Shown: in pieces, positions 35,564 through 46,106 of the stretch
Layout of the letters: every line of letters starts with the position of its first letter
How positions within the stretch are numbered: position 1 is the first letter of the stretch
NCBI GenBank assembly: GCA_958450365.1
Contig: CAUEEP010000759.1
Span: forward strand, 3,205,880 to 3,269,879
Reading direction: 5' to 3'
DNA length: 64,000 nt
DNA from: Mesorhabditis belari
Taxonomy: Eukaryota > Nematoda > Chromadorea > Rhabditida > Rhabditidae
The notes under the pieces: model-generated
Seen by the model: only the letters and a program-made list of their open reading frames with translations
What the model was told of the DNA's origin: nothing
Database searches by the model: none
Translations under genes and position numbers: made by a program

Positions 35564-38500
35564 TTAAAGCGAATTTAAACCCACTTTAATTTCGTTCTCG
35601 GTTCGATAACCGACACAGTAATACCCGTCCGGAATCGCCACTTCTCCGACAATTGTCTCCATTGGTCTAAAAAGATTTAACAATTTGTTTAACGATTTGC
35701 ATTTAACTGTCCTTTTTTTCCTTATTTAGCTGAAACTCACGTTCCGTCAAGATTTGCCGTCTTTTGAGCCGCTGCGAAATCGGTAATCTCTTTTGCGGTG
35801 GCTTTGATGAAAGAAAAGGATAGGCGCTTCACGCATGTGGTGTCCTGAAGAGGATTTTTTTGGTATGGATAACAGTTGATTTTTAAGTCTTAGACTTTGG
35901 TGTTAGCTGGGCACCAGTTGGCTTTGTTAGCTTTGGACTTTGTTCGCTAGATAGCTGTAACCACCATCTTTTCTCACCTCTTCTTTTGTTTCCCATGTCG
36001 ATTTTGCTTGAATTGGCACAATTGGTTTGTAGCCGATCGGGCAGAGAATATTCCCGAAAGTCGTGCGCAGAGTGCAACGCGGCTCACTAAACAGTTGAGT
36101 TTAGTGAAGAAAAAATGAATACTTACGCATTTGTAGAGTCACTAGCGGATTGTTGAAAGCTTTGGATTTCCTAAAATTGGAAATAATTACCGTAAATACT
36201 CTAATGGAAGCCATAGGCGCGTCGTGTAGTCTGATTTTCTCTTAAACAAAAGCTCAAATCTTGGCACTAGTACGTTTGTTTCTATCGCTCATATCTCGAC
36301 ACTAGTACGTTTGTTTCTAAGTGTTTAGATATCAAATTAAAGTAGAAAAATAGGGGAATTTTTTGAGCTATAACACAAATCTTAAGCATTAACCAGTGCT
36401 TAGAAAAAAATGATGGAAAAGTGACAAAAGAAGCCGATTTTTTATCATTTTTCAATCACGTTTTTCTAAGCACTGGTTAATGCTAAAGATTTGTTTTATA
36501 GCTCAAAAAATTCCCCTATCTTTCTACTTTAATTTGATATCTAAACACTTAGAAACAAATGTACTAGTGTCGAGAATATGAGCGATAGAAACAAACGTAC
36601 TAGTGCCAAGATTTGCGCTTTTGTTTAAGAGAAAATCAGAATACTCGACGTTCCTATGGCTTCTATTAGAGTATTTACGGTACGCTAAAGACGCTAAAGA
36701 CGGTACGCTAGTTGCAATAGACAAACCTCTTCCGATAGGGAAGAGCGATAGCCAAAAGAAAAGCTATAGGGACCCATCGAGCGCTTGTTTGGCTCGGTTT
36801 TCAGTGGATCGTTGAAGCTTTCGTGAGCGATTTGGTGGGGCGCAGATTTTGACGAGGTTTCGGTCGAGTTTTGAACTCTAAATTGATCGTACGATTCATG
36901 TGACGTAAATACATAAATATAAATATCTTATGTATTGCCAATTTCAATCAAGACTCACCCATTTTGCTCGGAAATTTGCTTTCGAGGCGATTTCCTTTTC
37001 AACGGTGGCTCATTGGAAATCGATTGGGATTGGACGGGCTTCTGAAATTAAAAAAATGAGCTTTTATGTGGAAATTTTATGAATAACAGTTTTTGCTTCT
37101 TTACTCATTTCAAAATAACAAACTTTTGGCGATGATCGTTTAGCGTTGGCTTGTTGATTCCGCTTATTGTGATTGATTGAGGAGACTGATTGATTGATTG
37201 CGTTTATCGAGGTCTTGTTTTCTTCAAAAATTGCCTCTTTCAGCTTTTTTGGCGACTTCTTGAGCAGGATTTCTAAAAATATTGAATATAAATTTGTTTT
37301 ATAAAGTTTCTTACCAGACTTTTCCGGAGATGAGCTTGGAATCAAAGGATTTTCGTCCTTTATTTTGTTGTTTGTCAGTGAACAAGTTGGAATCTAAAAT
37401 AAGGATATGTAATATGTTTTCAGCTATCAATTTACGATCAAATCGGCGGCCAGTCGGTCAAGAACTTCTCGCGATATGTTACCTGAATGTTTTCGATTAA
37501 AAAAACCAAACTTTCTTAGCTTAAAAACACTAACAAACATTAAAAACCAAAGGTTCTTAGCTTAAAAACACTGAAAAACATTAAGAAACCAAACTTTCTT
37601 AGCTTAAAAACACTAACAAACATTAAGAAAACTAACTTTCTAGCTTAAAAACATTAAAAACCAAACGTTCTTAGCTTAAAAACATTAAAAACCAAACTTT
37701 CTTAGCCTAAAAACACTGAAAAACCTTAAAAACACAACTCTCTAGCTTAAAAACATTAAGAAACCAAACTTTCTTAGCTTAAAAGCAATAAAAACATTAA
37801 AAACCTAACTTTCTAGCTTAAAAGCATTAAAAACCAAACTCTCTTAGCTTAAAAACACTGAAAAACGTTAAGAAAACCAACTCTCTAGCTTAAAAACATT
37901 AAAAACATTAAGAAACCAAACTCTCTAGCTTAAAAACACTAACAAACATTAAGAAACCCAACTCCTTAGCTTAAAAACACTAACAAAGGTTAAAAACCAA
38001 AGTTTCTAGCCTAAAAGCACTAAAAAACATTAAAAACCCAACTCTCTAGCTTAAAAGCATGGAAAAACATTAAAAACCAAACTTTCTTAGCTTAAAGGCA
38101 TCAAAAACATTAAGAAAACCAACTTTCTAGCTTAAAAGCATTAAAAACAAAACACATACCATAATCAAGGTCAAACTTGCGACGATTGTTAGGCAGAAAA
38201 GTAATGCTGATCCCGAATTCGGCGTCTAGAAAAGAAACAATTGAATTGAATAAGCTCAAAACGTACTTTTAAAGTCACTCTCAATCGGAACGGGTCTTCT
38301 CTGCTTGTTCCCAGTTGTGCCACAAGTTGAACATTGTTGAGCGACTGTTCGCAGCGATCGACTCATCCCTCGCCAGAAAACCGTCTTCGAGAGGATCTTC
38401 GAGCTAAATGACGGCAAAATTGAAGCAACAAACAAATGATCTTTTACATATATTGATCGGGAATGTGTTCAAGCATGTGATGGGCGGCGCGAGCGATCTC

Positions 38501-41500
38501 GAAAGTCTCTTCGGAACAAATCTAAAAGAATTTATAAAGCTTCAAATTCGAGAATTTATAAAGCTTCCGAGAACTAACCAGAATTGGATGCCCGGGAAAC
38601 AGTCTCCAAACAAGAACACGTGAATCCGCCTGATCAACGAGATACGCTCGAGCGTGCGATTCGAGAATCGTTCGCTCGCCTCGGCTACTGAATTTGAGTA
38701 CTTTCTTTAGGTCGATTAGCACTAGCACTAGATTAGCACGATTAGCACTGTTTTTCCTCGCGAGTAATGCGTTTTCTAAAACGCAAACTTGCCAAAAAAT
38801 TATCGTAGTTTTCATGAAAATTTGCCATTTTCGCCAAAAAATGAGGGGGTGGCTAGTTTGCGTAAAATTTTTTGCTCAACTCACCATAACTTTCTTCTTA
38901 GTCAGTCAATCGTTATGATTTTGGTGTCATTTTGTTGAACTTATTGAGATCTACAAAATGACATCAAGAGCAGAAATATTGGCCCATTTAGAAGAAAGTT
39001 ATGGTGAGTTGCGCAAAAGACGTTGTGCAAATGATCTAGTTGCGCAAAAAATTTGGCGCAAAGTGACAAAAAACCACCAAAAAATGACAAACGACGATTT
39101 CTACAGGGTACGCCAAAATTTCTGTCACCTCACTCACTGGGTTTATAGATTTTAAGGCAAATTTCAATCAACTTTCGATTTTTTTTGAGCTTGTTGGTTT
39201 TCGGTACAGTTTACCCCCGACAATTGGGTGTTTTTGGGTGGTTCAAGTGGTTTTTTTGGGGGAATTTTGTGCGTAGAATCCGAATTTCAACATCCCAGGT
39301 GCGGATTAAGCGTTTTTCACAAAAAAATTGATGACAGAAGGCAAATCCATCGTGGAAACGGTGGTTTTTGTTTATGTGTGTAGCCTTTGCACCGTCTGTT
39401 CAAGGCCTTTGCACTGTCTGTTCAAGGCCTTTGCAAATGTTCAAGCGCTCAAAGATGCCATTACCCGCGAGTGGAATGCCATTCCAAGAAGCACGATCAA
39501 GAAGCACCATCAAGAAGCACGATCAAGAAGCACCTTCAAGAAGCACCATCAAGAAGCTAGTTGACAGCATGCTGAGTCGAATATTTGACGTGATCAGTCG
39601 TCAGGAACAGACAACAAAATATTAAACTGTTATTGTTATAAATAAACCTTGTTATCATAAAAATTGAACAAAAATGCAACAACGACACCAAAATTTGGGC
39701 GAGTGGCGTATGGTTTTGCACCGCACTATATAGGTATCGCGTTTAAAAACGTAGATGCAAAGGTAGTTGGGGGAAATCTTCTAAGACTTCTAGACTTCTA
39801 GACTTCTAGCTCATGCTAGAAGTCTTGGATTGTCTTTGAAGCTAGAGCAGCTTGTTTCTTGCTTCAGACTTCAGACTTCAGATTTTCACAGTTTTAAACA
39901 CTCACTAAGAATTCGGGAATTCTCCATCAATCTTGTATCGGAGTAGAGACACGTGTCGAATTCTCGGCACCGAGTATTCGAAGATCTTTTCGGGACCAAT
40001 GCGCTAAAAGAATTGTTTTATGGAAACCTATTATCAGAAAAATGGAAATATAAAGTTTCTTTGAAATATAAAGTATAAAACAAACAGCCGCCAGCTTGGA
40101 TACACGTTTATTGTGACCGTCCATCGAAGGAGTTCCGTTTAAACGAACGCGGATTCGATCGCCTGGAACACCCGAGCCGACTTCGACCATAACGATCACT
40201 TCTAAAATGATACTAGATTGCTGTATCACTGTCCTAGTTTTTAATTTATCCAGTTTTCTTCCTCTTTCTCAAACCCACTTTCCCAATCGAGTCCTTCCGC
40301 AACGGCGCTCTTTCGTCCAAGTCGTTGGCATTCCTAGAAAACGTATTCATTGATAAACAATTATATTTTAAAATAAATCTATTAAATAGAGCTATTAAAT
40401 CTATTAAGTAGAGCTATTACACCTATTAAATAGAGCTATTAAATCTATTAAATAGACCTATTACATCTATTAAATCTATTAAATCTATTAAACCTATTAA
40501 ACCTATTAAACCTATTAAATCTATTACATCTATTAAATCTATTAAATCTATTAAACCTATTAAATCTATTAAACCTATTAAACCTATTAAACCTATTAAA
40601 TCTATTAAATCTCTTAAAATAGTTAGATTCATTACGTACAAAGCAATTCGATCGAACAGTTGTCGCGTCGACCCAAAGAGAACCACCATTAGGTCCATAT
40701 GTGAACATTTTGGAAAGAAGATCGAAACTAGAATTGTTGAATATTTTGATGGAAATTCGGAAATTCTTACTTAAAATAGATAGATAGATAAATAGATCTA
40801 AATCTAATACTTAAAAGTCTTAATCTTAACACATTGACGACCGCGTATCTTTTGCGAAACGGTCGATTTAGTCAAGGGGATCAAAATGAAAAATCAAAAG
40901 CCAGAGCTTAAGCTTAGCTTAGCTTAAAAGCTCTAAAATTCGAATCCAGCCTTAAATTTACGCCAAAAAGCTCCATCTAATTTATTTTCACAATTTTAAG
41001 TCAATATAATGATTTAGGTAAACTGCAATCGGTAATTGGTGGCAAGCGGAATTGAGCCCGCGAGCAAAAGTTGACATTGGTTTCGGAGTCTAGCCCAATA
41101 TCTCCTAGGCTGCTGTTGTTTTTTCCTTTCGGCGTGGTGCTCTCTTATAGGTAGCGGTTTGCCAAAAATTGCTGAAACTTTGCCGTTTTTCTCGAAAACC
41201 AGGGCTAATGAGGAAAAAATAGAAAATAGAGGTTTCTTAGAATTCTATTGTAGCATTTTGTAGCTAGATCCGGTTTCGAAAATCGGTGGTAAGTTGAAAC
41301 TGTGTGGTAACAGTGGTAGATTTTCTAGTTTCTAGACCACTGGGCCATGGAATCCGAGATAACAGCCGGTTTTTCCGCTTTTTACGAAAAATCACCAAAC
41401 TTCCTAACAAAACTAACGTCGGATTCGGAAAGAGGACCCAAAATTACATGCTCTTGCAAATTTTGAGCTCATTTGGTTCCAGCCATTCACGAGAAACAGC

Positions 41501-42999
41501 CGTCACGTGGTCCGAAAGGGGAATCGAACCAACAATTGGAGCCTGAGATATTCCCTATTGGAGCCTGAGATTGACCTCGCGCTTCTTAAACCACTTAGCT
41601 ATGAAAGCCGAGGGAAAAGCCGGGAAGTGTTTCTCGTCTATATGAGATCTAAATCCATTTTCTTAAAACAAAACGAACAGCGGTTTTCTCAATGAGTGCC
41701 CACATTGGAGATGACATTGTTGCCATAACATTTCAACTTCGCCTTCAACAAGCACATATCTGAAATGATTAGTACTAGATAAATCTAACGCTTAAATAGT
41801 ATTTAAATTCAATTTCTATTGGGTTGTCCAGTTATGGATGCGTGTTTTTTTACTATTTTGTAAATTTCTCATAATACCGAAATCAAGAAAAAGATATATA
41901 TGAGTATTATTCGAAAGCTGAAGATCTCCTCTATATTTTGATCTAAAAAGTTTTTGAATTTGTTCAGCTTTTGGGCAAATTGACTGCACAGAAGAAGGGG
42001 TGGCCAAAAAAAAATGGAAGGGTGCCTTTGGATCAAGTTTTGGCTCCGCTCAAATTGAGTTAACCGTTTGATGTTTGACCAATAGATATATCAATACAAC
42101 TTTTTTTTAAATGTAAGAATTTCAGAGCATCTTTACTTTTCTTTTCTGGGCGGTTATTTTACAGCATAAAACTTGAGGAATAGCTAAGCTGAAATGGGTT
42201 TTTTCGAAAACGACTTCTCCCTTTGTGCAGTCAATTTCCCAAAAAGTTGAATGAATTCAAAAACTTTTTATTCCAAAATGTAGAGGAGATCTTCAGCTTT
42301 CGAAATGATATATAACACTCATATACATCTGTTCGATATCTTGAGAAATTTACAAAATAGTAAAAACGCGCATTCATAATTGGACAACCCAATATAACGG
42401 AATATTTCTAGCCTTTTTGTACCTCTCTTCCCCGTTTCTCCGCACTGACAGAAGCCCATTCCGATAGAAATAATCTGTCCTAAAGAAATTTTCAATTAAA
42501 TTTTAATAGATTTAGATATTTCATAAGTACTTACTTGGTTTTTGACGAATTCCTCCCGAAATTGCGTACGATTTTCTCATAGTTCTCCACTCGCATTCCT
42601 CCATAAGGAGCGCCTTTCTAAAAATAGATAGGTAAAATGTAAATTGAATGTCAAATAGATGTCAAAATTGAAAAATTTCGACAAGTTACAATACTTCTAT
42701 TTGATTTAAAGTATTATAATGTTAAGAATTTAGATCCTGCATGCCAAAATAAACTAAAAAAATAAATAATTCACCTCTGTTAGCTGATTGATCCCATTCT
42801 CGTCTTCAGATTCATCCGATTCATCCGCACGATCCCAAGAAAATGTCGGAGACAAAAGAGAAATTGAGGCATCTAAAGGTAAAGATTGAATCTAGATTAT
42901 CATCGTCTAAAATATATTTTTCAATCACCAACCATCATTTCCTTTTACTTTACAAGGAGTCTTTATTATCGTTTCATCCTTGATGCTCACAGAGTCCAT
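35564..42999 (-). CDS. Integrase-type H2C2 zinc-finger protein (unnamed)
   Basis: Twenty-one exons on the - strand: 42933-42999, 42775-42872, 42535-42617, 42423-42479, 40640-40727, 40279-40333, 40086-40201, 39906-40003, 38579-38687, 38448-38521, 38267-38403, 38160-38225, 37436-37482, 37315-37393, 37124-37272, 36959-37041, 36727-36877, 36127-36170, 35978-36086, 35741-35844, 35564-35666. They sum to 1917 bp (638 aa) with all phases matching. Residues 272-309 give H-x3-H-x29-C-x2-C with KILSKTVFWRGMSRSL between, the HHCC zinc-binding module found N-terminal to gypsy/retroviral integrase cores. No D,D-35-E core follows. Instead comes a Ser/Lys-rich tail with PPLKRKSPRKQ (possible nuclear signal) and a C-terminal segment (VGEVAIPDGYYCVGYRTENE). 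The N terminus is acidic (DESDESEDE). This suggests a domesticated integrase finger; the function is unknown. Confidence 0.8.
36188..36682. repeat. Foldback MITE with ACCGTAAATACT ends
   Basis: 495 bp with arms of about 200 bp. The ends TACCGTAAATACTCTAAT and complement are exact. It sits in the intron between exons 17 and 18 of the H2C2 gene. The same end motif bounds the mariner relic at 58627-59401. Confidence 0.9.
37498..38155. repeat. 30-40-bp imperfect tandem repeat in an intron
   Basis: About 20 units of TTAGCTTAAAAACATTAAAA plus ACCAAACTTTC with variable length fill the intron between exons 12 and 13 of the H2C2 gene. Confidence 0.9.
38838..39060. repeat. Palindromic MITE, family A second copy
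   Basis: Shares the inverted core CTCACCATAACTTTCTTCT with 27221-27445. The outer ends differ. Confidence 0.7.
39325..39625 (+). mobile_element. Tc1-like transposase C-terminal relic with internal array
   Basis: The + frame reads NVQALKDAITREWNAIPRST, then (after a repeat) KLVDSMLSRIFDVISRQEQT and TKY, the usual end of Tc1-like transposases. Between them lie about four copies of a CAAGAAGCACNAT-type unit (39485-39560). A second small duplication (CTGTCTGTTCAAGGCCTTTG, 39390-39437) lies just upstream. It sits antisense in an intron of the H2C2 gene. Confidence 0.75.
40375..40620. repeat. CTATTAAAT/C tandem repeat
   Basis: Nine-base CTATTAAAT units and longer composites fill most of the intron between exons 5 and 6 of the H2C2 gene. 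Confidence 0.9.
41045..41110 (-). pseudogene. Possible tRNA-like fragment
   Basis: The - strand has GGCTCAATTCC, a diverged B-box, and an AGCCTAGGAGAT-like A-box region. It resembles the better tRNA-like copy at 41515. Low certainty. Confidence 0.25.
41515..41607 (-). pseudogene. tRNA-like sequence with internal duplication
   Basis: On the - strand, A-box TAGCTAAGTGG (41591-41601) and an exact B-box GGTTCGATTCC (41520-41530) are in tRNA order. Between them ATCTCAGGCTCCAAT is duplicated (unit about 25 bp), so the sequence cannot fold as a normal tRNA. It is either a tRNA pseudogene or the head of a SINE. Confidence 0.5.
41819..42392. repeat. 574-bp foldback MITE with TTGGGTTGTCC ends
   Basis: The ends TTGGGTTGTCCAGTTATG and (complement) TTGGGTTGTCCAATTATG are flanked by TA at 41817-41818 and 42393-42394. 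Long inverted arms repeat AGGAGATCTTCAGCTTTCGA. Mariner-type ends, no coding sequence, in intron 4 of the H2C2 gene. Confidence 0.9.
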
Positions 43000-43309
43000 A
43001 AGAGGAAAAGATCAATAATCAGCAATTAGCAATAAGTAAGATCAATAATAGCAATTGAATTTAAATATTAATTGCTTAGAGACTAAAATTATTGCCTTGC
43101 TGAAGAACAAAGCGTTACCCAAGAGAAAACGAGACAAAACAAATGACACCCGAGAAGGCTTGGAAAGGGAAAGGCTTTAGGCAGAAGGATTTGAGCGAAG
43201 AGTTATTCTAAAGGCACTTTTCCATCCCAGACAAGGCAAGGACATGACTTAGTTTTACTACAGGATGATGCATAACTACGGTAACACGCTTTTTTTGTAA
43301 ATATCTCGG

Positions 43310-44675
43310 CAATTCTTCGAGCGATTCTCGGGACCTAGGCAAAATAGCGTCGCCAAAACAGCGCCGTTTAAAACAACGTCATTCAAAACAGCGCCATTTA
43401 AAACAACGTCATTCAAAACAACGCCATTTAAAACAACGCCAAAGCGCCAAAACAGCGCCATTTAAAACAACGCCATTTAAAACAACGCCATTCAAAACAA
43501 CGCCATTTAAAACAACGCCATTCAAAACAACGTCATTCAAAACAACGTCATTCAAAACAACGCCAAAGCGCCAAAACAGCGCTATTTAAAACAGCGCCAT
43601 TTAAAACAACGTCATTCAAAACAACGCCAAAGCGCCAAAACAGCGCTATTTAAAACAGCGCCATTTAAAACAACGTCATTCAAAACAACGCCAAAGCGCC
43701 AAAAAGACTGCGATTAGATTTTTCAACTCCAATGTTTTTATACTTCTCATAGCAACTTGTAACTTTTGTTATTTTAAAAACATTTTGGTACTATAGTAGT
43801 TGGGATGGGCAGTTTGTAAACATCGGTTTTTCCAATTTGCCACTAGTTTTAAAAAGTTTTTCTGGGATAATTACTTGCACTGAATCCATTAGAAGCATTT
43901 ACAAACCATTCTGAACAACTTTTATGCCAGTTTGAGCAACATTTCCGAGCCTTCCACTGGGTTTAGAGGTGCGCGACCGAATGAAGAGGCTTAAAACCGA
44001 AGTAACTGCCTGAAATAGCAAGAAAACAGCCACTAAAGCTTAACTTAATACTAAATTATGAATCTACGGCATTAAAAAGCCCCAAAAGCAAAAATTGGTA
44101 CGCTCTGGCTCAATAGAGAATGTACACTGTCCCCCCAACTACTATAGCACCGCATTTTAAATAAACAATGCAGCACATTTTGTTTTTCATCGTTTTTTTT
44201 TTGGTTTTACTGTTCTTGGCACTAAATTTTGTGTTTTTCAGAAAGAACGTTTCAAAAAGAACTAAAAAATATAAAGTAAAAGGGTCGCTGCACTTGCAAC
44301 GACCCTTTTACTCTTCAACGACAATGAAGAACAAAATGTGTCACATTCTTTATTTAAAATAGGCGATAAAACATGATTCTGATGATGAAATAATCCGTCG
44401 GTTTGTCAAAACACGCGCAAGATGCTTAAAAATGTTTTTAAAATAGCAAAAGTTACAAGTTGTTATGAGAAGTATAAAAACATTGAAGTTGAAAAATCTA
44501 ATCGCAGTCTTTTTCAATTTGACGCTGTTTTGAATGACTTTATTTTGAATGACGTTGTTTTAAACGGCGCTTTTTTAAAAGGCGCTGTTTTAAACGCCGC
44601 TGTTTTAAATAGCGTTGTTTCAAACGGCGCTGTTTTAAATAGCGCTGTTTTGGTCGCGCTATTTTAACTAGGTCA
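43310..44675. repeat. Composite foldback with mirrored minisatellite arms
   Basis: The left arm (about 43340-43790) is an array of AACAACGCCATTTAA/GTCATTCAA units plus a 90-bp unique piece. The right arm (44425-44670) is the inverse of the same unique piece and a shorter array. Inside, a second inverted pair (ACTATAGTAGTTGGG at 43791 and its complement near 44133) suggests a nested MITE. Confidence 0.85.
44276..44311. repeat. Perfect 12-bp stem hairpin
   Basis: GTAAAAGGGTCG and its exact complement flank a 12-nt loop, in the centre of the composite foldback. Confidence 0.85.
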
Positions 44676-45114
44676 TGTTAAAACGTTGTTTTTCCTATCG
44701 GATAAAGAACTAACAGACGAAAAATTACCGGGAAACGAGTTAGGCTCTATGGAATCCCAAAAAAAGCTGACCTCATTCTGGGTGTTTCATTTTTTTCGTT
44801 CTTTTCTTCAATTCTTCTTTCTTCACTTCTTTCTCTAAACCATAACAATTAACAATTAACAATGACAGGTTCGCCGAGCTTTTTCGCAATTTTTTTGTTT
44901 TCTTCTTGCCTTATCTAACTTATCAAAACTAATTTGCTTTTTATTATAAATTACTAGTGTGCTTTTTCTTGAATTCACGTGGCTAGACCTTTGCTTTTGC
45001 TTGAATGAATTGTAAAACCAAGTTTATTCAATCCACGTGGGGTAAAGCATTTGAAAATGTATAATGAAGCTCAAAGAAACTCAGAAAGAGCTGTTGAACT
45101 GTCAGAAGAGAACG

Positions 45115-45405
45115 TGTTTCCAAGTCCCTTGTAGCGTTTAGCGTTTAGTGTTCCAAGCTCCTTGTAGCATTTAGCGTTTAGTGTTCCAAGCTCCTTGTAG
45201 CGTTTAGCGTTTAGTGTTCCAAGCTCCTTGTAGCGTTTAGCGTTTAGTGTTCCAAGCTCCTTGTAGCGTTTAACGTTTAGTGTTCCAAGCTCCTCATAGC
45301 GTTTAGCGTTTAGTGTTCCAAGCTCCTCATAGCGTTTAGTGTTCCAAGCTCCTCGTAGCGTTTAGCGTTTAGTGTTCTAAGCTTCCTTGTAGCGTTTTGC
45401 ATCAT
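45115..45405. repeat. 33-bp minisatellite
   Basis: About nine copies of CTCCTTGTAGCGTTTAGCGT plus TTAGTGTTCCAAG, with CTCAT variants. It lies between the channel and H2C2 genes. Confidence 0.92.
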
Positions 45406-45624
45406 AGACCGTGCTTTGCTTGTAGTCGTTTGAACAATGTTAACTGGCTTGATCCCACATTTGAACATCTCGATCGATCCTTATCTTTTCCATTAGCAAA
45501 CGGCAAACCCTAAAAACCAGAATTGATTCTTTTTCAAAACAAAAATACATTAGAAAATATGATTGAAAGAGTTTATATTCAAAATTGGCTAAATTTTGGG
45601 TTGTTTTGGTTTTTTTTTGGCTTT

Positions 45625-46003
45625 TTTGTGTTGCTGTTGTTGCTGTTGTTGTTGTTGTTGTTGTTGTTGCTGTTGTCGTTGTTGTTGTTGTGTGTGTTGT
45701 TTGTTGTTGTTGCTGTTGTTGCTGTTGTGTTGTTGGTGTTTTGCGTGTTGTTGTTGTTGCTGTTGCTTTGTTGCTGTTGGGTTGTTGCTGTTGTTGTTGT
45801 TGTTTTTGCTGTTTTGCTGTTGTGGTTGTGGTGTTTGTTGTTGTTGCTGTTGTTGTGTTGTTGTTTGTTGCTGGTTGTTGTTGTTGTTGTTGTTGTTGTT
45901 GCTGTTGTTGCTGTTGTTGCTGTTGTTGCTGTTGTTGTTGTTGCTGTTGTTGTTGTTGCTGTTGTTGTTGTTGCTGTTGTTGTTGTTGCTGTTGTTGTTG
46001 TTG
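45625..46003. repeat. (TGTTGC/TGTTGT)n microsatellite
   Basis: About 380 bp of TTG triplets with GCTGTTGTTGTT supra-units, downstream of the channel gene. It gives poly-Leu, poly-Cys and poly-Val ORFs, which are artefacts. Confidence 0.92.
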
Positions 46004-46106
46004 CTCTATTTCAATTTTGACTAAAATTTATTACGCCAACATCGATAAAAAGAAATTGGGTGAACAAATGAACGAAAAAAATGAAAGAATGAACAAAATT
46101 GTATGC

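Noticed and set aside
37498..38155. Regularly spaced repeats resembling a CRISPR array
   Set aside because: The units are contiguous and imperfect with no unique spacers of constant length. The region is an intron of a eukaryotic gene. The same applies to the other arrays.
41690..41755. Possible extra exon of the H2C2 gene (YVLVEGEVEMLW) after an ATTTCAG acceptor
   Set aside because: Exon 4 (ends phase 2) joins exon 5 (starts with one base) directly and in frame. The candidate has no donor with a compatible phase except a poor one.
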